Source: Gamarada debralockiae
Lineage: Eukaryota; Ascomycota; Leotiomycetes; Helotiales; Hyphodiscaceae
Direction: 5' to 3'
Assembly (NCBI GenBank): GCA_002803225.1
Contig: NXFV01001090.1
Span: 1-54,304 of the forward strand
Length of the DNA: 54,304 nt
Shown: in pieces, positions 35,471-46,708 of the stretch
Numbering within the stretch: position 1 is the stretch's first letter
How the letters are laid out: each line of letters begins with the position of its first letter
Translations under genes and position numbers: made by a program
Notes under the pieces: model-generated
Databases searched by the model: none
Seen by the model: only the letters and a program-made list of their open reading frames with translations
Told to the model about the DNA's origin: nothing

Positions 35471-36822
35471 ATGGCTCCTACAAACACACCCAAGAAGCCC
35501 TTCCACATAGCAGTCTGCGGTAAGTTACTCGCAAGCTTTCTAGTCACATATCTGACCCAACTTCAGGTGGTGGTATAGGAGGTCTCTGTATGACAATCGG
35601 CCTCCTGCACCAAAACATTTCCTGCACACTCTACGAGTCTGCCCCGGCGTTCGCAGAAATCGGCGCAGGAGTGTCATTCGGGCCCAATACAATACGCGCC
35701 ATGTCTTTAATCGACCCAGAAATAGAGGAAGGCTACAAACGCTGCGCAACCTCAAACGAATTCCCTTCAAAGAAAACCACGTGGTTTGATTTCCGGATCG
35801 GGATGAAAGAGGATGCATGGAAGGAGTTCAAATGTCCGGGGAAAGAAGACCAGGAAATTGCGCAGGTAAAAGCGGGGAATGTGGGGCACTCTAGTGTTCA
35901 TAGGGCGCATTTTTTGGATGAGTTGGTGAAGTTGGTTCCTGGTGGGATTGCCAAGTTTGGGAAGAGGGTTGAGATGGTCGAGAAGAATGGGAACAAAATG
36001 CAACTTACATTCTATGATGGGACAACGGCAGAAGCGGATGCGGTAATAGGTTGTGATGGGGTAAAATCGAGGACAAGGCAGATATTGCTGGGAGAGAACC
36101 ACAAAACTACCAATCCAACATTCACCGGAAAGTATGCATATCGAGGCCTAATACCAATGGAGAAGGCTGTATCAGCAATCGGCGAGGAATTCGCTCGGAA
36201 CAGCCAGATGTACTTGGGCGAACACGGGCATCTTCTTACCTTCCCCACCGAGAAAGGCAAAACAATGAATGTCGTTGCATTCCGGACGAAAGAAGATGGA
36301 AAGTGGGAGAATGAGAGATGGGTTCTGCCGATGAATAAGGAGGATATGCTTAATGATTTTGGCGGATGGGGTGAGAATGTTCAGAAGATTCTTTCGTTGA
36401 TGGAGAAACCAGATGTTTGGGCACTGTTTGACCATCCTCCGGCTCCTACTTATTACGATGGCAACTTTGCGATATTGGGAGATGCTGCACATGCGTCGAC
36501 GCCCCATCAGGGTGCTGGCGCTGGCCAGGCGATCGAGGATGCGTTTATATTGTCCAATTTGCTAGGGAAGGCGGATTCGGCGCAAGATATTGAGAGGGCA
36601 TTCCATGCGTATGATGCAGTCAGACGGCCAAGAAGTCAAAAGGTGGTTTCGACGAGTCGGGATGCGGTGGCTATTTATGAGTTTGAGGATAAAGAACTCG
36701 GGTCAGATTTAGATTCGATAAGAAAGAGGTTGGAGATGAGATATGACTGGATTTGGAATGAGGATTTGAAGCAGCAGCTTACGAAAGCTCAGGAAATTAT
36801 GATGCTGAAGTCAAATCTTTAG
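35471..36822 (+). CDS. FAD-dependent monooxygenase, salicylate-hydroxylase-like
   Basis: Flavoprotein hydroxylase of the class A (PHBH/salicylate hydroxylase) family, which uses NAD(P)H and O2 to hydroxylate aromatic substrates. Exons 35471-35519 and 35567-36822 give 434 residues. The Rossmann FAD motif is CGGGIGGL near residues 16-23, interrupted by the only intron (47 nt). The DG motif reads AVIGCDGVKSRTRQ near 155-168. The GD motif AILGDAAHASTPHQGAGAGQAIEDA sits near 305-330. All three cofactor signatures are intact and there are no stops. The substrate is unknown; salicylate is only the closest named relative. The neighbouring transporter relic hints at a former catabolic or secondary-metabolism pair, but two genes are not a cluster. 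Confidence 0.88.
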
Positions 36823-36970
36823 AATGAGAAATAAACTTCTCTCATACCACTCTGCACAGCAGATGCTCCACGAAGCCCATTCGAGCATTTCTCCCCCAGT
36901 GCTACCCTTCATCCATAGCACACTCACAGCTGCCCTTCATTGTCCACCCACAATCTTGAAGTTCTAGCCA

Positions 36971-38754
36971 TCAATCAATCGAATCATCCCTCAATGCGAA
37001 GAGTTCCTTCATGATCTCATCCGTCTTGCTTCGGATCGCGTCATGATACATGCCATTGGTGATGTACTGCTTACAGTTCTTGACAAGTCTCGCAGTCTCC
37101 TGGGCAAATCCATAGTCCACATACATATCATCAATGAACGTAGCAGCGTAAAGTGGCACCTCGTTCCTAGCAAGCTGCCACTCGTCGTAAAGCTCCGGCC
37201 ATCCGCCATATTTAGCAAGTATGTCGGCGACGTTATTCAATTTCTCCAGCTCCGGGAAAAGGTCGAAGAGAAATGGGTAGATCATCTCTCCGGAGAAGTA
37301 GAGGGGCATCTCTCGCACGCTGGATGGTGATTGGGGAGATCCGGATAGCCATTGGAATTCCCTCAGAGTCCTGCCCACTCGCTCTGCCGCCCAATTGGAG
37401 GCCTCTCCCTGGCAATAGCAAGCCTCGTGCAAGACAGCGTAAAGAACCACGTCGTCAAAGCTGAGGGCACTTTCGATTGCTGAGAGGGTTGGGCGAGTAA
37501 TAAATGAGAATTGTTTGAGGTCGGTGGACGCTTTTAAGATCAAGTCGTGGACTGAATCGAGCCCGCCGTGGAATCCGAAGCTTCTTCCCAGTGTGAGGAG
37601 TCCTCGAACGGTCAAGACACCGCCAGATGGTAATGGTAGGCCGCCTTTACTCTTGATGTGGAATGCCAGTCCATGGACAACGTCAATGTCTTCAGGGTAT
37701 TTCGAGTAGTATTCCTTATTTCTCTCGATGACCTTTTGGAAAGTCGCCTTATAGACTTGATCCGCAGTGCGGCCAATTGGTGCCAAGCCACCAGAGATGA
37801 ACGCTTCACGTAGGCCCTTGGGATATTTGGAAAGGTAGGTCAGGACGCAAAAGCCACCGAAAGACTGGCCGAAGACAGACCACTTCTTGAGTTCGGCAGG
37901 ATAATCCTCTGTGAGAGTCTTCCTGATTGCTTCGCAATCTCTCACTATCGTATCGGCTCTGAACAACTTGAGGTAGTCGGCTTGTCTATGAGCGTCGCCT
38001 TGGAGAGCTAGGGTGCCTGCTGAAACGGGGGTACTGAGGCCGGTACCTCTTTGGTCGAGAAAGAGTATTTGATAGCCCTTATCAAGTACAGCATTGGTGA
38101 TGTAGCTGTTCTGGGGGGCCGCGCAGGGACATCCGGGGCCTCCTTGTAGGTAGACAAACCATGGCTTCTGGGCCTTCTTTCGTTGTTCGTCATCTGTCAG
38201 GGGTACAGCTGGCTTCTCATGCCGTGCTACAGACCGAGCAAAGACTTGAAGAGTTCCTGATGATGGATTCTGGTAATCTTTTGGGACCTCGAATAAAAGC
38301 TCGGACACTTTGAGTTTTCCTGGGTCAAGAGTTAGAACAAATCAAGAGGATGTATGCAAACGGAGGATCGAGCCACATCGATCCATCACCGGTAGATGTG
38401 TAATCCACTCTGGGAGAGATAGAAGTGAGATATGCAATAAAACAGTTTGAAAATTGCAGTACAAGATATGAACCACCGGGGTTTCGGTCATCGAAGCTTT
38501 GAAGAGTCTCCTTTCCAAAGTTGAGACACATGTGTCTTAATGGAGGTTCACAATCAACTTACACCTCTTGAATCACTGATATATGGATTCCAGAACTGAT
38601 ACTTTGCAACCCAATTCGTAATGTAAAAACTCGTTGCCCTGCCCTCATCGCAATCAATGTCACTTGACGTGTTACTGGGAAAACAGCAGACAAACGAAAA
38701 AGGCTTACCAGGTATGAGATGAGACTTCTTGTCCAGAAGCCGAGCAAATGCCAT
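36971..38754 (-). CDS. proline iminopeptidase, alpha/beta hydrolase
   Basis: Peptidase of family S33 that releases N-terminal proline. Exons 38709-38754 and 36971-38319 give 464 residues. The oxyanion-hole region YLQGGPGCPC (near residues 75-85), FLDQRGTGLS, the nucleophile elbow FGQSFGGF and a C-terminal acid/His region are present. ATFIDDMYVDYGF and TNGMYHDAIR fit the catalytic Asp and His zone. The first exon MAFARLLDKKSHLIPG joins to GKLKVSELLFEVP, the usual fungal N-terminus. The intron between them, 38320-38708, is 389 nt and unusually long for this window; an extra or alternative first exon is possible. There is no signal peptide, so it is probably cytosolic. Confidence 0.88.
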
Positions 38755-39332
38755 TTTTTTCAAGCTATGCAATCAGTAACGTATTATGAGGTTTGCTAGT
38801 GATAGAAGTTAGGAGAGTCGTGAGATTGGTAAGGAGGTGGATGGTTGTTTATGAAGTGGGGTATCTCGCCAAACGAAAACATTTGAAGTGCTTCTCTCTC
38901 GGGCGCGCACACAATCCATTCATTCTCCACCACGTTGTACGAACAACCAAACGTCCGCACAAACAGGTAAGACACAAATATTCTTTGGCCACTAGCTGGC
39001 ATTATGATGAACTAAGAACACACCCGGATTTCGTTGAGAGAAGGAGGATCTGTGGCTATTAAAACGTCTTTCAAGTTTTCGTAGAGTTTTCGCCTAGTCT
39101 ACGGTCAGCCGTTGCAGGATTTGTCTAGTTAAGACACTCTCAACCAAAGATACAGTTATTTTGACCACATCTAAGCGGAAACCAATCCTTCTCAACTGCT
39201 AGACCTTCATACACACGCAGTGGCTGACGTTGCTAAGGGGTCCTACCAAGCCCATTAAGTGACCGATTCCATCCTCGAACTTGTTCTCCCATCGAATTTT
39301 CCTCTTCGCCGAATGCTCTTGCACTCTTCAAC
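38755..39332. other. intergenic, divergent promoter
   Basis: 578 bp between the divergent iminopeptidase and KEL3 genes. Weak overlapping ORFs (38793-39062 plus, 38796-39002 minus) show no family features. No motif recognised. Confidence 0.45.
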
Positions 39333-41445
39333 ATGGCAAAGGACAAAAAGTCCAAAAGTGAAGGCAAGAAAGCCAAAATAGCCGAAAAGAAACAGAAGCA
39401 AGAGAAGAAGGGCGAGAAAAAGGAGAAGACCAAGAACGCAAAAGCCAACGACAGTGACGCTGAAGATGTCGACCTTGATACCGTGCTCGCCGAATACGCG
39501 AAGAAACAGGAGCAGTTCCTGAAAGTCACAGAAGTACCTTGTGATCCTCCAAAGGCTCGAGCCTCTTCCACGCTCATAGCATCTCCGGCGAACGACAATG
39601 AGCTATTCCTTTTCGGGGGAGAGTATTTCAATGGTGCTTTAGCGACGTTCTTCAATGATCTCTATGTTTACCAGATCAATCGAGATGAATGGCGTCTGGT
39701 CACATCGCCCAATACGCCACTGCCGAGAAGTGGCCATGCGTGGTGTCGAGGAGGAAATGCTGGTGGGATTTACTTATTTGGTGGCGAGTTCAGTTCGCCG
39801 AAGCAAGGCACTTTCTATCACTACAATGATGTGAGTCTACCTACAGTGCTTGAACTGCATAATTACTGACGGATCACAGTTCTGGCGCTTCGAGCCCTCA
39901 AATAGAGAATGGACACGATTAGAGAGCAAAGGCAAAACTCCTCCGGCAAGAAGTGGTCACCGAATGACCTACTACAAGAACTACATAATCCTGTTCGGCG
40001 GATTTCAAGACACCTCTCAACAGACCAAGTACCTCGCAGATCTATGGTTGTACGACACACAAAATTTTGCCTGGCATAACCCCGTCCTACCACTTGCAAC
40101 CCAAAAGCCCGATGCTCGCTCCTCATTCTCCTTCCTACCTCATGAGTCAGGTGCCGTTCTATTCGGTGGCTACTCCCGAGTCAAAGCTACAGTAGCAGGG
40201 AAGCAGGCAAAAGGAGGCGGACAGGCACAGCGAAATGTGGTGAAGCCTATGATCCATCAAGATTGTTTCTTTCTACGCATCATCCAACCCGCAGCGGACG
40301 CGGCTCCCAATTCTCCACCAACAGTGCGATGGGAACGCAGGAAGAAGCCCGCGAATATGCCAAACCCACCACGAGCAGGAGCAACGATGGCGTATCACAA
40401 AGGTCGAGGAATTTCATTCGGTGGTGTGCACGATGTGGAAGAGAGCGAAGAGGGAATTGATAGCGAGTTCTTCAATACGTTGTTTGCGTGGAATATTGAA
40501 CGAAATCGTTACTTCCCACTTATGTTACGAAAACCTCGAACAACTCAGAAGAAGGTCCAGGGGAATGAACGTGGAGGGCGTCGTGGGCGAGGTCAAGCAA
40601 ATGAGGAGGAGCTTTTGCGCAATCTCGCAGCATTGCAGACTGGAAAGTCGTTAGCTGGCGCTGATGATATGGATATCGATATGCCGAAGGAGGACCCAGA
40701 CGAGAAGGTCTTACCTGCGAAGGAAGTTCTGCTAGAATTTCCGCATCCGAGATTCAATGCGCAGCTGACTGTCCAAGACGATGTCCTGTATATTTATGGG
40801 GGAACATTCGAGAAGGGTGATCGCGAGTACACTTTCGATGAGATGTATGCGATTGATCTTGGTAAAATAGATGGGGTGAAGGAGGTATTCAGACGTGAGC
40901 CGGAGAATTGGCTTGGCAGCGATGACGAGGACAGTGAGGATGAAGAAGGAAGTGATGACGAGGAAGATGATGAGGATGAAGACGAAGAAGGGGATGTTAA
41001 GATGCCTGATGAGAAGCCTTTATATACCGAAAGTACGAGGAAATCAAAGCGCAAAGAGAAGATCGTTGAAGCCAGCGAGACAGCTTCAGTAGCAGACTCA
41101 TCTACGTTCGACGATACGCCCGATGACACTACCGAAGCAACATCTCCGGAGGACAATCTACCACATCCACGGCCGTTTGAATCTCGGCGTGAGTTCTTCC
41201 AACGGACTGGGAATGAATGGCAAGAGGCCTTGATGGCCAGTCTAAGATGGAAGGGAATTCAGCCGGAGACGTTGTCCGTAAAGGAGATTAAAACAAGAGC
41301 GTTTGAGATGAGTGAGGACAAGTGGTGGGATTCTAGAGAGGAGATTACAGCCCTGGAGGATGAGCAAGAAGCTGCTGGTATTGGGGAGGTCGTTACACTT
41401 GCTGCTAGGGGCGAAGTGAGTGGAGGTGCAGGCAGAAGACGATAG
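39333..41445 (+). CDS. KEL3: Kel3-like kelch-repeat protein (KLHDC4 homolog)
   Basis: Exons 39333-39830 and 39880-41445 encode 687 residues. The N-terminus is a Lys/Glu-rich coil (MAKDKKSKSEGKKAKIAEKK). Kelch blades of a beta-propeller follow, marked by LFLFGGEYFNG, IYLFGGEFSSP, IILFGGFQDTS, AVLFGGYSR, ISFGGVHDVEE and LYIYGGTFEKGD, with RSGHAW and RSGHRM motifs before blades. A very acidic Asp/Glu stretch lies near 505-540. A conserved C-terminal DUF-type region follows (RREFFQRTGNEWQ; LRWKGIQPETLSVKEIKTRAFE). The cellular role of Kel3 is poorly defined; it is cytoplasmic in yeast. The 49-nt intron lies between kelch blades. Confidence 0.93.
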
Positions 41446-41695
41446 AGCAGATTAAACACAAATTGAGTTTGAGATGCAACAAATGCGGTTCGGGCCTTTG
41501 ACTCTGTATGCCCAACGGCAGATGCTGAGGGTATCAAGCACTTGAATTTTGGGACATACCGACTCCAGAGGGCCTCTCCTCGAGCTAAATCTAGTGGTAG
41601 CTATGCATCAATACTGTACTCCCAGTGGCCATACCAAGCCCGATATCACGCCTCCAATGCTCCATCCCAAAACGCCTTCCAAATTATGCAACCTT
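41446..41695. other. intergenic, convergent 3' ends
   Basis: 250 bp between KEL3 and VPS71 stop codons. The plus-strand ORF 41549-41944 overlaps VPS71 antisense and is not believed. Confidence 0.5.
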
Positions 41696-42650
41696 TTATG
41701 CTCCATACCTCGTAAAGCACTCCTCTTGATGAACGCCCAAACACTCCAGCGCACACACCCGCCCACCACACCTCGTACACTTAACCCTTCCCCAGTATCC
41801 ACAAACCTCACAAAACGTCCTAACAGGTTTCCGTCTATCCTCCGCCGTCCAACTCCCCCTCGCCTCGTTATAGCTCAATGGGGGAGCAGCCAACAACCTA
41901 TCTATCTCCTCCTGGCTCGGCATCCGGGGAATCCTACTCACTAATAGCACATCATTATCTTTAGGATGTGGAGGCGGGTCTGGGGCGTTGCTCAAAGACA
42001 GTATTGGTGCATCTGGCATAGTCACATCGTCTTCGGATTTTATGGGCGTGGAAACTTGGGAGAGAGATGAGACTTTCCGGAGCGGTGTAGGTGCCGGAGC
42101 ATTTGAATCTTTCTTCTTGTGCGATCGTTTGCCTGTGCTCGTCAGGTTTGGTGTCGATGTGCCGGAGGCGGAGCGCACGGATGGTGTAGCTGGTACGTTG
42201 GGATGGGAGGATGTAGGGAGGGAGGAGGACAGTGCTGTAAGCGCTTCGAAGTCGCTGAGATGGTTCGCAAATGTCTTTTGAGAGAGTAAAATTTTGCGGA
42301 CTGCGGGTGTGACTTTGCCATGGCTCACTATTCCCCCATTAACCACAATCCCCCATCTTCAAAGTAGATCTAAATGAAGGAAACCTACCTCGCCCAGCAT
42401 TGTCACGATGCCGTATAGGCACCGGAATGCTCACATCGCGATGATTCTCGCGGTCTAAAGCAGCCAGCTCTCGCAGAATCTTCGCATCTTGTTTGGCAGT
42501 CGTCTCGTGCTGGCTGGCGGGGAGATCGGTGCGCGTGCGTTTTCTAGAGGAAGGCTGCGAGGCTGCGACGGGTCCCACTGGGACGTAGACCCAGCCTGGT
42601 GCCGTAGTTTTTGAGGAGGAATTTGCGACTTCAAGAACGCCGAAGTTCAT
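41696..42650 (-). CDS. VPS71: HIT zinc-finger protein, SWR1 subunit Vps71/Swc6
   Basis: Small SWR1-complex subunit (ZNHIT1 homolog) needed for H2A.Z deposition. Exons 42389-42650 and 41696-42327 encode 297 residues. The N-terminus carries RKRTRTD, a likely nuclear signal. A conserved helical block VTPAVRKILLSQKTFANHLSDFEAL spans about residues 93-117. A Pro/Ser/Thr-rich linker follows. The C-terminal zf-HIT domain reads CEVCGYWGRVKCTRCGGRVC, then ECLGVHQEEC. It ends RYGA, as Vps71 proteins typically end just after the finger. The 61-nt intron is phase 1. The frame upstream of 42650 stays open for 73 codons, but MNFGVLEV is the better start by composition. Confidence 0.9.
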
Positions 42651-43035
42651 TGCGAAGTATGTGGGTTTTGGGTCCCAAAGGATGTTGTTGATGGTGGGAA
42701 CGGAATGGCGTGTGAGTTGGAAATATTTTTGGATTGAAACGTGGAGGCGAGGCCGAGGCGATTTTATCGGGTCACCAAAACGGGGAGATTGCAAAGAAGC
42801 TCGATTTGAGAATGGTATTCGGGTTTTGTCACTCCCATAATGAATCTGCTGCTTACCACCAATCCTCATCTGTGTGCAGCAATAATGCAGTAAAATCGGT
42901 CCTGTTGTACACTTTCCGCTTGCTCTCTCAAATGTGCCATCAGTCCATCATAAGCCCCGAAAAGAAAGCAACCCCATGATGTCCATAAAGCCGCGGTATT
43001 ATCCATTATTAAACTATCAACTCATAGCCCATAAC
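42651..43035. other. intergenic, VPS71 promoter
   Basis: 385 bp between VPS71 and the next minus-strand gene; presumed promoter of the former and 3' region of the latter. Nothing distinctive seen. Confidence 0.45.
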
Positions 43036-43653
43036 TCATTTCTTCTTCTTCTCCAGCTCATCCAACTTTTCCTCCAAATTCGAGACGTAGGTGTGAACGC
43101 GCTGGACCGATGCTTGGAGACTCTGTATAGCAAGAGGTTAGCATGTATGCAGATTGAATGCCTGGACCCAAATACAGTCCATCTCCTGGGTGGTCTTCTA
43201 CGGTAGTAATGCAGAGCGGATAGAACTAGATGCAGACACGCACATAGATGTCTTCCGTCAAAAGCTCGTTCGAAACCTTGTATTCCTCCAATCCGTAGTA
43301 GAACACGCCGACTCCTGCGATGGTGGCTCCGACGAAGAATCCGAGCAGTCTAGAAGCAGTCGGATATTAGCATAAGCATTCTGGTTGTTCTATAGGAAGC
43401 TCCCTCGTTGAGTTGACGGCAGCTCGAGACTCCGGTGCCCCCTCTAGACTTGGTGATCCGGGCTCGCGGGATTGAGGTGATGTAGTGGAGATCAAGCTTA
43501 CCCTCCTCTGAATGCACCAACTGGTTTTCGTGCTGGTAAAGGCGCAGCCTCTGCGAGTCTTCGAGAGGATGTTTGGAAGCTTCGTGCCGTGCGGAGAGTC
43601 ACGGAAGGGAGGGTTGTTGCACGCATCGCTGGCGCGAGGATACGTGATGCCAT
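43036..43653 (-). CDS. small mitochondrial one-pass membrane protein, unidentified
   Basis: Exons 43502-43653, 43244-43349 and 43036-43122 encode 114 residues. The first 35 or so residues are basic and hydroxylated without acids (MASRILAPAMRATTLPSVTL), a clear matrix-targeting pattern. One membrane span, LLGFFVGATIAGVGVFYYGL, covers about residues 52-71. The end is a charged coiled coil (SNLEEKLDELEKKKK). The architecture suggests a small inner-membrane protein, such as an assembly or respiratory-chain accessory factor, but I do not recognise the family. Introns of 152 and 121 nt and phases agree with the joined frame. It was recovered only by splicing; no exon is a long ORF. Confidence 0.8.
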
Positions 43654-44058
43654 GGTTATATGTGGAGGGGATATGTCGAGCAGTACAACTTAATTTGCGA
43701 TGTTGAATTGATCACAGATAGTGATTTGTTCTAAAATGAGCGGTGTCGTAATTAGCAAGCTTGTTTGTGGTTTTTGTAAATAAGGAGCTTCCCGGCACGT
43801 TCCTTTAGCGAACTCTCGGACCGGCTTTTGAAATAAAAGGGGCCGGATAAGTTTGGCAATATTACGCCCTTCTCAGAGATCACGGCTCTATGGAGGCTAC
43901 GAATGGATCATTGTTTTGCATTGCATATTTAAGAAGAACGCCTCAAATTTCATTATCCGATGATCGACCCTATGAACCCAGATAGCCCATTGCTTTCACG
44001 GTCAATTTCAAGACCTAGAAATACAAATAAAGAGATTTTCGCCCAATTTTCTGTTTTC
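43654..44058. other. intergenic
   Basis: 405 bp between two minus-strand genes: promoter of the small mitochondrial protein and 3' end of PDI. No motif recognised. Confidence 0.45.
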
Positions 44059-45905
44059 CTACAGCTCATCGTGGACATCTTCTGGAGCTGGTGTAGCTTC
44101 AGCAGCCTCGGTAGCCTCGCTAACCTTGCTCTTGACAGCCTCCGTGGCCTCCTCAGCGGCGGACTTCACAGACTCAGTTGCAGCCTCAGCCTGCTTGGCC
44201 ATTGATTCGACGATTGGCTTCTGGGCATCGGCAGCTGGAGCATCCTCACTGTAGTCGACAGTGACCTCGTACTTGCCATTCTCCTTGATGAACTTGATCA
44301 AATCCTCAATGCTACGGCTTCCGCTGTAGGTGATGGGGTTGGTCTTGTCGCCAGCCTTGTAAAGCTTGATGGTGGGGAAACCTTGGATCTCATCTGGGAC
44401 ATCGTTGGCGGTTGCGTCGACCTTGGCAATGGTAACCTTCTCGGCGAAACCTTGATCCACGTAAAGACCAGCGAGGATGTCATACTTGGGGGCGAGAGCT
44501 TTGCAGTGACCGCACCATGGTGCATAGAACTCAATCAAGACATCCTTGTTATCATCAAGGACGATATCATCGTAGTTCTTGGCGACGACGATCTGAACTG
44601 GGCCCTCTTGCTTCTCCGGGATCGGCTCAGATTTGATGCTAGGCTCGATCTTGCCGTCAACGAAATCTTGGACGAACTTGCCAATGAGATCGGCAGTAAT
44701 CGCTTTGTCTTGATCATATGGGAACTTCTTGTTGTTGACGGTGTCCTGGATAGCGAATGCGGGCCATTGATCAGCCTTGAGGTTCAAGTTGCCAGCGTGA
44801 GCGCCGAATGCCTTAGCATCGATGGTTGCAAAGCTGACAGCTCCTCGGTGCTTCTCAGCAACGTCTTTGAGATCCTTAGCAAGGTTGTCACGATCCTCAG
44901 GAGTCTCGGCGAAGATATATGCAAGGGGAATCCCAGTGGCCATGTAGCCGGCGTATGTCTCTGGGCCAACCTCGCCGATCAGGGGAATGGACTTGACGCT
45001 GGCGAACTTCTCAATTGCCTCTGCGTCCAGAGCCTCATCGAAAACGTTCTTGCCCTCATCGAATGACTTGTAGAGAACGACAGATGGGAACTTGACACCC
45101 TCAGCCTCGGCCAATTCAGCATCATTGCTTGCACCAAAGAGGTAATTGTCACGGAGCTTCTCAGCAACAGTTGTAAAGGTGGCATTTGACGCCTTGTCAT
45201 CAGCCGCAAAGTACGCAACCAAAACGACCTTATCTTGGGTCTTGAAGTCCTCCAGTGTGTCTTTAGTCAGAAGGGAAACGGCAGGGAGAGATTGCTTGGT
45301 CATGTAGGAGACAATACTACAGAAAAGGGTATTAGCAAAAATTCCATTGGCAGAACGTATATGGAGAGAAAAGACTTACGCAGGAGCCTTTCGTGCACCA
45401 GAGTATGGGGTAATGTTCTCAGTGCCGCGGAAGACTTTGAGAGTTGGGTAGCCCTCGACACCGTATTCCTGGCAGAGGGCGGCCTCCTCTGTGCAATCAA
45501 CCTTGGCCAGCTTGATGTTCTTCTCCTTCAATGTGGTAGCGGCCTCCTCGTACTCGGGCGCAAGTGCTTTGCAGTGTCCACTATATAAATATTAGTAATC
45601 TTCTCAACGAACAGGTGTCATCACGAGGCAAACTCACCACCATGGCTAGAGTAAGGAAGCAGAACGTTAGCAATGTCAATGAATCTGCGAGATCAAGAGA
45701 AACATACTGCGAAGACTGGAGGAAGTTAGCTTCGATCTACGGATTGAGGTTGCGCCGAAGCTGAGGGAGACTTACACTCTGCAAGAACCAGGGGGTTCTC
45801 TTTCACGAAAGCTGGGAATGTCTCTGCAGTGAGGGAGGAGACATCTGAAGCTGAGGCGACGGCAGCGCCAATAAGGCCGAGCGCAAAAGTTGCGAAAGTA
45901 CGCAT
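44059..45905 (-). CDS. PDI1: protein disulfide isomerase with HDEL and two 8-nt microexons
   Basis: ER oxidoreductase that makes and shuffles disulfides. Five exons: 45776-45905, 45708-45715, 45638-45645, 45380-45580, 44059-45316, giving 534 residues. The signal peptide is MRTFATFALGLIGAAVASA. Thioredoxin domain a has C49-G-H-C52; domain a' has EFYAPWCGHCKALAP with C384-C387. Two redox-inactive b domains lie between. The tail is acidic/Ala-rich and ends HDEL for ER retention. Exons 2 and 3 are 8 nt each (TCTTCGCA and CCATGGTG). Together they spell F-F-A-P-W-C, and the codon of the first catalytic Cys is split TG|T by intron 3. Introns are 60, 62, 57 and 63 nt, all with normal GT..AG ends. Confidence 0.95.
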
Positions 45906-46210
45906 GTTGACTGTATTCGAAGGGAACGGTCCTGTTATCGAATTGTTAGTATGTTTGAGGAGAGCTCCAAAAGGACAAGTATGTGTAGATGTAAGAAATG
46001 TGGAGCTTTGGAATTGACGAAGCAGCCGTTTACAATAGCTCGCGTACGTACCTCAGTGAATTTCTGTCACTGAAAGTATGAATGTATGAAAGTTGGGAAG
46101 GACGGGGTGAATAAAATAGAGGAGGAGAGTGAGGAGATGTGGTCCCTTTATTTCCAAGCTGGGTATCTCAGATTTCGCTAAATTTATCTTGTCCCGCGGC
46201 TGAGAACAGA

Positions 46211-46220
46211 ACAGCGTGTC
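46211..46220 (+). promoter_or_regulatory. UPRE-like element upstream of PDI
   Basis: ACAGCGTGTC at 46211-46220 equals the core of the yeast KAR2 unfolded-protein-response element (CAGCGTG with flanks). It lies about 310 bp upstream of the PDI start codon. PDI genes are standard Hac1/HacA targets, so a role in ER-stress induction is plausible but untested. Confidence 0.45.
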
Positions 46221-46589
46221 TTCAGCAGCGGCGCATTATTCTTGGTAATCAGGGATGATTATTATTTCCCACTTCCGTCTGTGACACTATGGGGTACAGA
46301 GGTGATGCCAGAAAGGGTTAGATAGTTATGGAGGACGAGGGTCAGGAGCTAGATGTGGAAAAGCGAAAAAGGACAACAGGGTTCATGCCTCTTCACCATG
46401 CACATTAAAGGTTTACACTACTTTCAGCGGAGCATGAATCTCTTCGAATGATTTATCCATCTGCTAAAGCCTCAGCCGTCGGATCCTATCGCCGAACTTG
46501 TACACTACAATTCATATTACGTCTCATTAACAACTACATAGGAATTCGTGGCAACGTGATTTCTATATGGTACCATACGGCTATTCATC

Positions 46590-46708
46590 AAGAGTTACTA
46601 GATGGAGATTGTAACATTAAGGTGCCACCCGGGGTTGGGCAAGATCTCAAGAGTTGCTAGTAGATGGAGATTGTAACAGTAAGGTGCCGCACAGTCTGGC
46701 AAGATCTT
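46590..46708. repeat. imperfect 59-60-bp direct duplication
   Basis: Copy A (46590-46648) and copy B (46649-46708) both run from AAGAGTT, through CTAGATGGAGATTGTAACA or the like, to GGCAAGATCT. They differ by a few substitutions and small indels in the middle. The copies are directly adjacent. Confidence 0.85.

Noticed and set aside
32703..36822. Secondary-metabolite gene cluster (transporter + monooxygenase + regulator)
   Set aside because: Only one intact tailoring-type enzyme, the transporter is dead, no backbone synthase is present, and the Zn2Cys6 gene is 12 kb away among housekeeping genes.
41549..41944. 131-codon plus-strand ORF opposite VPS71
   Set aside because: It overlaps the conserved zf-HIT exon antisense; Pro/Thr-rich shadow of that sequence.
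44383..45066. 227-codon plus-strand ORF opposite PDI
   Set aside because: Shadow of the PDI exon; low-complexity Val/Ile/Leu composition and no domain.
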